A stretch of DNA of 64,000 bases from Candidatus Mycolicibacterium alkanivorans (GTDB lineage: Bacteria > Actinomycetota > Actinomycetes > Mycobacteriales > Mycobacteriaceae), in assembly GCF_022760805.1 (NCBI RefSeq), contig NZ_JAIVFL010000001.1, positions 2,418,001-2,482,000 of the forward strand, given 5' to 3'. Of this stretch, positions 57,161-64,000 are shown piece by piece. Numbering within the stretch: position 1 is the first letter of the stretch; each line of letters starts with the position of its first letter. The translations under genes and the position numbers were made by a program. The notes under the pieces are model-generated. The model was not told the DNA's origin, ran no database searches, and was given only the letters and a program-made list of their open reading frames with translations.

Positions 57161-57200
57161 TGCGACAGTGTATCGAACGTCCGTTCGATACACTGTCGCA
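57161..57200. promoter_or_regulatory. Perfect 40-bp palindrome containing a consensus LexA (SOS) box
   Basis: TGCGACAGTGTATCGAACG and its exact complement, with a two-base spacer. The centre contains TCGAAC-GTCC-GTTCGA (57173-57188), the mycobacterial LexA consensus TCGAACNNNNGTTCGA. It is 193 bases upstream of the TopoN-like start, oriented for the leftward topoisomerase operon. A GATACACT stretch could serve as a -10. Strong sign of DNA-damage control. Confidence 0.8.
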
Positions 57201-57252
57201 GGCGTCAGCGTCGATGTCGACCGTCGGTGATCAAGCGAACGACCGCGCGTTC

Positions 57253-57294
57253 CTGGGGGTCAAGTGGTCGCAGGTTCAAATCCTGTCAACCCGA
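57253..57294 (+). repeat. att core copy 4 (right boundary of the island complex)
   Basis: Bases 57253-57288 are identical to the tRNA-Pro 3' end. Then one G-to-A change is followed by CCCGA. No CCA follows. The end of the copy merges into a perfect hairpin terminator, so this is probably the original chromosomal end of the tRNA. Confidence 0.85.
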
Positions 57295-57331
57295 GAAGAA
57301 CCGCCTGGTAACAGGCGGTTCTTCTCGGGTT
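57288..57331. terminator. Strong hairpin terminator at the right att site
   Basis: AACCCGAGAAGAACCGCCT pairs perfectly (19 bp) with its complement across a six-base loop GGTAAC. It begins inside att copy 4, suggesting a native tRNA terminator at the pre-integration locus. No T-tract follows. From 57332 to 57508 no gene is evident. Confidence 0.75.
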
Positions 57332-57508
57332 GAAGACCCCGATCTGATCGAGGAGCTTGAAGTCCTCGACCCGCAGCCCGGTCACCTTCTCGAACCGGGG
57401 GCCGTCTGTCACAGCTTCAGCTGCGCCTCTACCTCGATCAGCTCAACGGGATGGCCGGTCAGTCCGGCATCGGGCAGCTGCCACACTACTGAGCTGAGTC
57501 CGGGTGCC

Positions 57509-58627
57509 CTAGCTGGCGCCCACGCCCCAGTGCAGCACCCGTGAGGTCACCAGGACCAGCCCCAGTGATACCGCGGCCACCACGACCAAACCGATCACCG
57601 CGACGACCAGCGGCCGCCACCCGGTGCGCGCCAGCTCGCGGAAGTTGGTGTTGAGCCCGACGCCGGCGAAGGTCAGCAGAAATGCCCACTTCGACACATT
57701 GCCCAGGTTGGCAACCTGCCCCTTGGTCAGCCAGCCGGCCGTGACGATCGCCGACACCGCCAGAAAGCCCAGCACGAACTTGGGGAACTTCTCCCACACA
57801 AATCGGGCCTTCGCCGCGAACCCGGGTGCGACTTCGTCGGCCTCGCCGCGGGACGCCCAGTACAGCGCGAAGCCCAGCACGACGAACCCGATCAGTGAGT
57901 TGCGTACGGACTTCACCAACACGGCGAGCTTGCCGGCCTCCTCGGAATACAGGTAACCCGTTGCGGTGGTCTCGGCGGTGTTGTCGACCGCCAGGCCGGC
58001 CCACAGCCCGAACTCGTGGTCGCTGAGCCCCAGCGCGTGGCCCAGCACGGGCAGCGTGAACAGGGCGACGGCCCCCAGCGCCAGGATCGCCGCGATCGCA
58101 TAGCTGACGTCGGAGTTGCGGGCCCGGATCGCGCCCTTGGACGCGATGATGGCCGACACTCCGCAGATGGAGGTGCCGATGGCCAACAGCGAGCCCAACT
58201 TCCCGGACAGCCCGAACAACCGGGCGGCCGTCAGGATTATTGTGCCCGCGATCGCCATGTCCACCAGGATCTGTACCAGAGAGATCCCGCCCAGCTTGGC
58301 GATGTCACCCAGGACGAACCGGGCGCCGAGGACGACGATGCCGATCTTCAACCAGAACTCATAGGTTTGCACGCCGGGCCGGAAGATTCGGTGTACGCCG
58401 ACGGTGTTGGTGATCAGTAGGCCGATCAGGATGGCCCACAACACGTACTCGATGTCGGGAACCGTCCAATGTTGGTGTTTGGCAAGCGAATTCCACCAGA
58501 TCTGGGCGTACTTGCCGAGCAGTCCGATCCCGATCAGCAGCAGCACGCCTGGGACGTAGTCCAGCAGGTTGCGGCTGGTGAAGATCGGCTGCTCTTCGGA
58601 TGTCTGCGCGAGGTCACTGGTGGCCAC
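57509..58627 (-). CDS. YeiH/UPF0324-family putative sulfate or anion exporter
   Basis: 372-residue polytopic membrane protein with about ten hydrophobic helices. Conserved family segments include [57 protein letters not shown] and AGVGLNTNF. The family is annotated as putative sulfate exporter; direction and substrate are uncertain. The GTG start lies three bases after the stop of a tiny membrane ORF, implying coupling. Confidence 0.85.
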   Translation of the reverse strand: MATSDLAQTSEEQPIFTSRNLLDYVPGVLLLIGIGLLGKYAQIWWNSLAKHQHWTVPDIEYVLWAILIGLLITNTVGVHRIFRPGVQTYEFWLKIGIVVLGARFVLGDIAKLGGISLVQILVDMAIAGTIILTAARLFGLSGKLGSLLAIGTSICGVSAIIASKGAIRARNSDVSYAIAAILALGAVALFTLPVLGHALGLSDHEFGLWAGLAVDNTAETTATGYLYSEEAGKLAVLVKSVRNSLIGFVVLGFALYWASRGEADEVAPGFAAKARFVWEKFPKFVLGFLAVSAIVTAGWLTKGQVANLGNVSKWAFLLTFAGVGLNTNFRELARTGWRPLVVAVIGLVVVAAVSLGLVLVTSRVLHWGVGAS

Positions 58628-58630
58628 GGG

Positions 58631-58771
58631 TCACCACGGAATCTTGGGAAGGACGTTGGCGACGGCAAGGACGACGAAGACGCCCGCCACGATGGTTGCC
58701 CACCAGTCCACGCCGATGTTGAAACGGTCCCGGCTGGCGTCGCCCTCGTCGGACTGCCTGGATTCGGCCAC
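58631..58771 (-). CDS. Tiny single-span membrane protein (46 aa) upstream of the YeiH-like gene
   Basis: GTG 58771 follows a good site (GGGGAGGC, six bases away). The peptide has a hydrophilic start (AESRQSDEGDASRDRFNIGVDWW) and one membrane helix (ATIVAGVFVVLAVANVLPKI). Its stop is three bases before the transporter start, so it may be an accessory peptide of that transporter. Confidence 0.65.
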   Translation of the reverse strand: MAESRQSDEGDASRDRFNIGVDWWATIVAGVFVVLAVANVLPKIPW

Positions 58772-58872
58772 GGTTGCCTCCCCGCTAGCGCTGCATGTAT
58801 GTCGCCGATGTTGGCAATGTGGCGGCGGACTGACCAGCAATGCGCTCGCGGTGATTTTCTCGGAAGCGGCAA

Positions 58873-59667
58873 CTACTTGGCGGTGGTCGGTGTCGCCGGC
58901 AGCGGCGGCGGACAGGCGTCGTGGTCCTGCAGCTCCTCGCCGCCGGCGTCGGTCTCGCCGTCGGCGCGGTCGGCCAGGATGATGAAACCCGGCCTGCCCG
59001 CGGGGTCGGTGGCGCCAACGACCACCAGCGTGTGCAGTCCCATGTCGGCGCGTGCGCTGGCGAGGCCATCGGCGAGCAGGGTGAACGGGTTGGCGTTCAG
59101 ATCGGTGCCGCCGACGGTCATCGCCCAGTAGGTGTGGCCGACCAGCGGGACCGGAAGGGGTGTCCACGCCGGGCCGATGGTGGCGGCCGCGGCGTGCAGC
59201 GCATCGTGGATGTCGGCGCGCAGGCAGTCGACGTGGATGTGCAGCTGGTTCTGGGTACGCGCCACCGCCGAGTTGACCGCCAGGCTCATCCAGTCCCGCG
59301 CGATCGTTCCGCCGGCCCGCTGCTCGACGAACGATCGGGCCCGCCAGGCAGCGGCGAAGTAGTTCGTCGCACCGGGTTCCAGCAGCTCGGCGCTCTCCAT
59401 TCCGTCGATGCGCGCGGTCGGGATCAGCAGATACTGTCGGTACCCCACCAGGTCCTTTAACACCGCGTAGCCGCCGGCTTCGCCGCGGCTGAGATCGACC
59501 CGGGAACACGGTGCCGGGTCGTGCTGCTGCTGCTCATCGGCGACGCACTGGTCGTGGACGATCGTCCACAAGGCGTTCGGGTCGGCCTGCGCTGTGGCCG
59601 ATCCGAGCAGACACATGGCCAGCGCTGCCGCCAGCAGCACGCTGCTGAGTGTGGGTCGCACGGCCAC
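58873..59667 (-). CDS. cdh: CDP-diacylglycerol pyrophosphatase (Cdh), secreted
   Basis: 264 residues with an N-terminal signal peptide (LSSVLLAAALAMCLLGSATAQA). The HIT-like catalytic core NQLHIHVDCLRADI shows the H-x-H signature, and DWMSLAVNSAVARTQ and GHTYWAM are typical of the Cdh family, which hydrolyses CDP-diacylglycerol to phosphatidate and CMP. The enzyme is expected outside the cytoplasmic membrane. Normal length. The 59668-59914 gap to the next gene is short and empty. Confidence 0.9.
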   Translation of the reverse strand: MAVRPTLSSVLLAAALAMCLLGSATAQADPNALWTIVHDQCVADEQQQHDPAPCSRVDLSRGEAGGYAVLKDLVGYRQYLLIPTARIDGMESAELLEPGATNYFAAAWRARSFVEQRAGGTIARDWMSLAVNSAVARTQNQLHIHVDCLRADIHDALHAAAATIGPAWTPLPVPLVGHTYWAMTVGGTDLNANPFTLLADGLASARADMGLHTLVVVGATDPAGRPGFIILADRADGETDAGGEELQDHDACPPPLPATPTTAK

Positions 59668-59914
59668 ACCCTACGGCCGCGACGAGAACCGCCCGAGCTG
59701 AACCTAGTGAATACCGAGGCCGTGCGGGACCTGAACCTCGAACCGGGAAGCGTCGCGGTGGCCATTCGTCGCCCGGCCGCGGACCACGACGGCGCAGCTG
59801 GTTCGAATACTCCCTCCTGCCCGGGCTCACCAACCTGACAGCGCCCCACCGACGGTCCGTTGGTGAGGTGGCCAAGGTGTTCGTTGCATGCGCATTTTGG
59901 CTAACCGGCCGGTG

Positions 59915-61126
59915 TCACTGCAATCGGAGCCCGCTGATGGAACGGGCGATGACCAGCTGTTGGATCTGCTCGGTCCCCTCGAATATGTCGAAGATCTTAG
60001 CGTCGCGGTGCATCCGCTCGACCGGATATTCGCGCGTGTAACCGTTGCCGCCGAGGATTTGGATGGCCCGTTCGGTCGTCCATACCGCGACCCGGCCGGC
60101 CTTCAGCTTGCTCATGGATCCCTCCGCGGAGGCGAACTTCTGGCCGGTTGCGCCCATCCACGCCGCGCGCCTGACGAGCAGCCGCGCCGCGTCGATCTCG
60201 GTGGCGATGTCGGCGAGGAGGAACGAGATGGCTTGTTTCTCGATGATGGGTCGCCCGAAGACAACTCGATCCTTCGCGTAGTCGAGTGCGTATTCGTAGG
60301 CGGCGCGGGCGACTCCGACGGCCATCGCCCCGACGGTGGGCCGCGATAGCTCGAAGGTGGCCATCGCCGCCTGCTGGGATGTCTTGCGGCCTTCGCGTGC
60401 ACGTGCGAGCTTCTCGTCGAGCTTGTCTTTGCCGCCGAGCAGGGCGCTGCCTGGAACCCGCACGCTGTCGAAGAAGATGTCCGCGGTGTTCGAGGCACGC
60501 AAACCGTGCTTGCGCAGCTTCCGCGGCGTCGCGATACCGGCAGTGTCGGCGCTCATGACGAACGCGGCCTGTCCGCGTGCACCGAGTCCGGGTTCGACCA
60601 CCGCCTGGACCACCAGAACGTCGGCCACGCCGCCGTTTGTCACCCAGGCCTTCTGGCCGGAGATCATCCACTCATCGGACGCTTCATCGTATTTGGCGGT
60701 GGTCAGCATGTTCGCCACGTCGGAGCCGGCCTCTGGCTCAGACGAACAGAACGCGCCCAGCTTGACGTCCTTGTCGGTGCCGTAACATCGCGGCACCCAT
60801 TCCGCGATCTGCTCGGCGGTGCCCGAAGCGATGATGCCAACGGCGGCGAGCGTGCTTCCCATGATCGACATCGCTATTCCGGCGTCACCCCAGAACAGCT
60901 CCTCGGCCAGGATCGGAAAACCCTGTCCGGTTGGGTCGCCCAGGAGCGCCATCAATATCTCGTCGCCGTAAAGCCCGATACCGGCGGCCTCCTGCAAGAT
61001 CGGCCATGGCGTCTCCTCGCGGTCGTCCCAGTCGAACGCAGCCGGGCGAATCACCTTTAGGGAGAATTCATGCGCCCAATCGCGCAGGTGTTGCTGTTCA
61101 TCGGACAGAGCCAGCGAGAACGTCAT
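59915..61126 (-). CDS. Acyl-CoA dehydrogenase (FadE-type)
   Basis: 403 residues with the full ACAD fold. N-terminal helices are followed by FAD/substrate loop LGAFCSSEPEAGSDVANMLTTA, WMISGQKAWVTNGGVADVLVV, and the C-terminal helices with YALDYAKDRVVFGRPI. The catalytic-base region is DIFEGTEQIQQLVI. Oxidises acyl-CoA thioesters with an electron-transfer flavoprotein as acceptor. Substrate unknown. Neighbouring methyltransferase and monooxygenase genes on the same strand suggest a catabolic or secondary-metabolite cluster. Confidence 0.93.
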   Translation of the reverse strand: MTFSLALSDEQQHLRDWAHEFSLKVIRPAAFDWDDREETPWPILQEAAGIGLYGDEILMALLGDPTGQGFPILAEELFWGDAGIAMSIMGSTLAAVGIIASGTAEQIAEWVPRCYGTDKDVKLGAFCSSEPEAGSDVANMLTTAKYDEASDEWMISGQKAWVTNGGVADVLVVQAVVEPGLGARGQAAFVMSADTAGIATPRKLRKHGLRASNTADIFFDSVRVPGSALLGGKDKLDEKLARAREGRKTSQQAAMATFELSRPTVGAMAVGVARAAYEYALDYAKDRVVFGRPIIEKQAISFLLADIATEIDAARLLVRRAAWMGATGQKFASAEGSMSKLKAGRVAVWTTERAIQILGGNGYTREYPVERMHRDAKIFDIFEGTEQIQQLVIARSISGLRLQ

Positions 61127-61158
61127 CGGGAATCATCCTTTCGTTCCCCGTACCTGAG

Positions 61159-62250
61159 CTAGATGGCCTCGGCTTCGACGAAGCTCAATGGTGAGGCAGT
61201 GGGCACCCATCGGGTCATCCGGAACCCGGCGCGCTCGAGGAGACTGCGGTACTCCGGCACCGTTCGTTCGCGTCCAGCCTGCATCAGCAGCATCTCCAGA
61301 TCGGTCCAATGACCGAAGAATTCGCGACCGTGGTCCGGGATCACGCACTCGATCACCAGTACCTTTGTGCCGACCTTCGCCGCCGAGCGGACGCAATGGA
61401 GAATCTCGACCGCCTTGTCGTCGGGCCAGTCATGCAGGATCGTCTTGAGCACGTAGACATCGCCACCCGTGGGAACACTGTCGAAGAACGATCCCTCCAG
61501 TAACTCCACTCGATCTGCGACATTGTGCTGACGCAACACGGGTGGGGCTTCGGCGAGCGCGTGCGGTAGGTCGTAGAGAACCCCTCGGGCGGACGGGGTC
61601 GCCTTGAGGATGGCAGAAAGCAGCCTTCCCACCCCACCGCCAACATCGACAACGGTCTGGTAGTCCTCGAACGAGTAGGCGGCCATCAGGTAATCCACCG
61701 CCATCTCGGTGGTATCGGCCATGGCGCGGTTGAAAACCTCATTGAGTTCGGGCTCCCCGACGAGGTAGTCGAAGGCTTCCATGCCGTGCAGGACCGGCAG
61801 AACCGCCTTGCCGGTTCTGATCGCGTCCGTCAGATAGCTCCAATGCTCTCGATGTTGGACCGAACCCACCATCTGGGCCATCGCCGCCGCCGACAGCGGA
61901 GCGTTGGCACGCAACGATTTAGCGAGCGCGTTGAGCGCGTAGCGACCGTCGCGGCGCTGACGAAATATGCCGCGGCCGATCAATGCCCGTAGCAGTCGAC
62001 GCAGCGCGTCGGGATCCGCCTCCACCCGAGAGGCCAACTCTTCCAACCGCAGCGGCCCCTTGTCGAGAACGTCGGCGATACCGAGTTCCACGGCCGCTGT
62101 GATGGCTTGTGATGTCCAGGCGCCGACGATCAGCTCCATCATCGCCGCATACGGTGGGACCATCCGCAGATGGGTCAGTGCCAGACGATGGCGGGCACGC
62201 TCAACGAGTCGCACCAATTTCGTGGGGGGAATTGCAGACATAGTGACCAT
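61159..62250 (-). CDS. SAM-dependent O-methyltransferase (plant-type dimeric family)
   Basis: 363 residues from ATG 62250 (ATG 62241 is close behind). An N-terminal winged-helix dimerisation domain (AAVELGIADVLDKGPLRLEELASRV) is followed by the methyltransferase domain with VVDVGGGVGRLLSAIL for SAM, a catalytic-region LKTILHDWPDDKAVEIL and the family's C-terminal helix. Methylates hydroxyl groups of small aromatic molecules. It sits between the FAD monooxygenase and FadE on the same strand. Confidence 0.9.
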   Translation of the reverse strand: MVTMSAIPPTKLVRLVERARHRLALTHLRMVPPYAAMMELIVGAWTSQAITAAVELGIADVLDKGPLRLEELASRVEADPDALRRLLRALIGRGIFRQRRDGRYALNALAKSLRANAPLSAAAMAQMVGSVQHREHWSYLTDAIRTGKAVLPVLHGMEAFDYLVGEPELNEVFNRAMADTTEMAVDYLMAAYSFEDYQTVVDVGGGVGRLLSAILKATPSARGVLYDLPHALAEAPPVLRQHNVADRVELLEGSFFDSVPTGGDVYVLKTILHDWPDDKAVEILHCVRSAAKVGTKVLVIECVIPDHGREFFGHWTDLEMLLMQAGRERTVPEYRSLLERAGFRMTRWVPTASPLSFVEAEAI

Positions 62251-62354
62251 GACCTTTGACGTAGAGCGGGTGGTTGCGTGAGCGTGAACCGAAAAATGCG
62301 AGCCCGGCCGGTGGGTGAGCAGCCGCGGCTCGATGGCCTGTGCCGCAACGTCGT

Positions 62355-64000
62355 TCATGCGATCAGTCCTTTGTCGGTCGGCGCAAAGGCGCGGACGACC
62401 TGCAATGCTTGCCGCAGCAGCGCAGCACCATCCCGGTCCGAGTGCAGCAGGGCGGCGATATGCCCGTCGGGGCGTACCAGCAGGGCATCCGGATCGGCGC
62501 CAGCGACCCCGGTGTGAAATATTTCGCGCCGAGCGTCGCCGACCGGCACCACCGACAACGGAAGCCCCTCCGCCGCAAGCGACCACACGGAATGGCTTTC
62601 GTCGGACACCAGGAGCGTCAGGTCGTCGCGGCTGATCAGATCCAGGGTGGAGACCCGCCGTTCGCGGTCCTCGAGCCAGACGTGCGGCAGCCGGCCGCCG
62701 GCGCGCACAGACGGGATATAGAACTCTGGATCGCTGACCGGTGGGGGCAGCCGATCGCCAATGATGGCGCCGCGTTCGTAACGCACCCCGAGGTCACGTC
62801 CCCAGCTGCGATAGTGCGGACCCTGCTGGGCGATCGCAGCCGCGGCCCGGCGGCGGATCCGCTGACCGACTCGGCCGGGCGACTTGGCCAGGCGAAACCG
62901 CTGATATCCCAGCGTGGTGAGCCCGCGGATGAGGGCGCGCACGGGGCGTCGCGGTACCCAGTCCGGGATGGCAGCGACGGCTTGGGGGAGCATGCGCACG
63001 GCTCGCCGCGGCAACCCCAGTGCGGCAACGACATCGAACATTCCCTCGAAGTTGGCCACCGAGTCGGCGGTGGCGGCCGCGCCAACCGGACGGCGTTCTC
63101 GTTCGTAGCTGTCCAGCAGCGCCTCGTCGGCACGGCCGGCGATGACCCATGCCAGCTTCCAGGCCAGGTTGTGCACGTCGGCGACGCCGGTGTTGAGCCC
63201 CAGCCCGCCGGTCGGTGGAAACCGGTGCGCGGCATCGCCGGCCAGGAATACGCGGCCCGCCCGGTAGGCGGTGGCGACTTGTGCGGTCATCGCCCACGTC
63301 TGGATCGACTTGATGTCAACGCGAACAGCGGGGTCGCCAATCGCATCGACTATGTGCTTGTGGCAGATCGCAGCCGGGAAGTCTTCCACCGACTCAAATG
63401 GCGGAAAGTAGGGGATCTGGAACACCAGGTCGTCTGGCGGCCGGTGCACGATGGTGGCGCCCAAACCCTTGGCGGTGTGGGTCCACATGACCGGGCCGCG
63501 GCGGTGGCGCCGGTATGCCTCGAGATCGGCAGAGAAAAGGACGCTGACCACGTTCTGCAGGATCGGACCCTCCATCGTGATCCCTAGCGCGCGCCGTACT
63601 GTGCTGGCTGCGCCGTCGGCCGCGATGAGGTAGCGCGCCAAGATTGTTCGGCGCGATCCGGTAGTGGTGTCGGCGACAGTGACCGCGATGCCGTCGGCGG
63701 TGTCGGTGTGGGAGCGATACTGCCAGCCAGTACGCACATTGATGCGATCACTGTCGCGAAGGTGTTGCCACAGCAGCGGTTCCAGGATGTTCTGAGGTAG
63801 GTGCGCGCTGCCGGTAGGGCTGATCGATTCGATCGCGTCCATCTGCGCGTCGGGCAGGTCCGCCAGTGGCACCCGCCCGAGTTCGGGCCCGGCGAAAGTG
63901 GTGCAGTAGGCGATGCACCGCAGCTCATGCATAGGGGCGCTGAGGCCGCGGATGTCGCGCTCGAGGCCGATCTCACGCCAAATCTCCATCGACCGCGTGG
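62355..64000 (-). CDS. FAD-dependent aromatic monooxygenase (N-terminus outside window)
   Basis: Over 540 residues are visible; the frame continues past base 64000 (TRSMEIWREIGLE), so the GxGxxG FAD-binding N-terminus is missing here. Visible hallmarks are the LIAADGAASTVRR DG motif and VFLAGDAAHRFPPTGGLGLNTGVADVHNLAWKL, the GD motif of PheA/TetX-type class A hydroxylases, and a thioredoxin-like C-terminal domain with a proline-rich segment. Hydroxylates aromatic or polyketide substrates with NAD(P)H and O2. Confidence 0.9.
   Translation of the reverse strand, partial: TRSMEIWREIGLERDIRGLSAPMHELRCIAYCTTFAGPELGRVPLADLPDAQMDAIESISPTGSAHLPQNILEPLLWQHLRDSDRINVRTGWQYRSHTDTADGIAVTVADTTTGSRRTILARYLIAADGAASTVRRALGITMEGPILQNVVSVLFSADLEAYRRHRRGPVMWTHTAKGLGATIVHRPPDDLVFQIPYFPPFESVEDFPAAICHKHIVDAIGDPAVRVDIKSIQTWAMTAQVATAYRAGRVFLAGDAAHRFPPTGGLGLNTGVADVHNLAWKLAWVIAGRADEALLDSYERERRPVGAAATADSVANFEGMFDVVAALGLPRRAVRMLPQAVAAIPDWVPRRPVRALIRGLTTLGYQRFRLAKSPGRVGQRIRRRAAAAIAQQGPHYRSWGRDLGVRYERGAIIGDRLPPPVSDPEFYIPSVRAGGRLPHVWLEDRERRVSTLDLISRDDLTLLVSDESHSVWSLAAEGLPLSVVPVGDARREIFHTGVAGADPDALLVRPDGHIAALLHSDRDGAALLRQALQVVRAFAPTDKGLIA

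Noticed and set aside
57332..57508. Minus-strand stretch reading VTGLRVEDFKLLDQIGVF
   Set aside because: Short, with a stop close by and no start; could be a relic but too weak to annotate.

Overview
High-GC actinobacterial chromosome, almost certainly a Mycobacterium/Mycolicibacterium. The reasons are the cmk-der pair, an EspC-like type VII substrate, DUF1023 hydrolase and LppA-like lipoprotein cluster, a LexA box of the mycobacterial consensus, and a second type II topoisomerase resembling M. smegmatis TopoN/TopoM. No database search was run; family names come from reading motifs.

Layout. (1) 1-3401: chromosomal backbone with cmk (partial), der, a small secreted protein, a TSUP transporter and tRNA-Pro(GGG). 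(2) 3357-57294: a stacked island complex. The 3' end of tRNA-Pro occurs four times as a direct repeat (3357-3400, 36679-36722, 39421-39463, 57253-57288), dividing the complex into three segments. Segment I (about 33 kb) is an actinomycete integrative and conjugative element (integrase, excisionase, RepSA-like initiator, FtsK/TraB-like translocase, Pra-like protein, HTH regulator, creatininase-like hydrolase). It carries a large leftward putative defence operon, an intact AbiEi/AbiEii pair and a small four-gene cluster of unknown function. Segment II (about 2.7 kb) has a frameshifted Ltp-like lipoprotein, a TOTE-type primase fragment and a TacA/TacT pair. Segment III (about 18 kb) starts as a graveyard (PIN fragment, broken second copy of the large helicase, AbiE remnants, IS remnants) with an intact HigB/HigA pair. 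It continues with a Ser/Thr kinase, the EspC/DUF1023/lipoprotein group and a two-subunit type II topoisomerase behind a consensus LexA box inside a perfect 40-bp palindrome. (3) 57332-64000: backbone with a YeiH-type exporter and a tiny membrane ORF, a CDP-diacylglycerol pyrophosphatase, an acyl-CoA dehydrogenase, an O-methyltransferase and an FAD monooxygenase cut by the window end.

The main candidate system is the seven-gene operon at 29741-12498 (leftward): DUF1998/MZB-type helicase, SNF2 helicase, N6-adenine methyltransferase, McrB with an EVE-like reader, McrC nuclease and two unrecognised proteins. It combines DISARM class-1-like parts with a modification-dependent McrBC module. Segment III keeps a decayed copy of the same helicase-plus-AbiE arrangement, so related islands appear to have entered this tRNA repeatedly.
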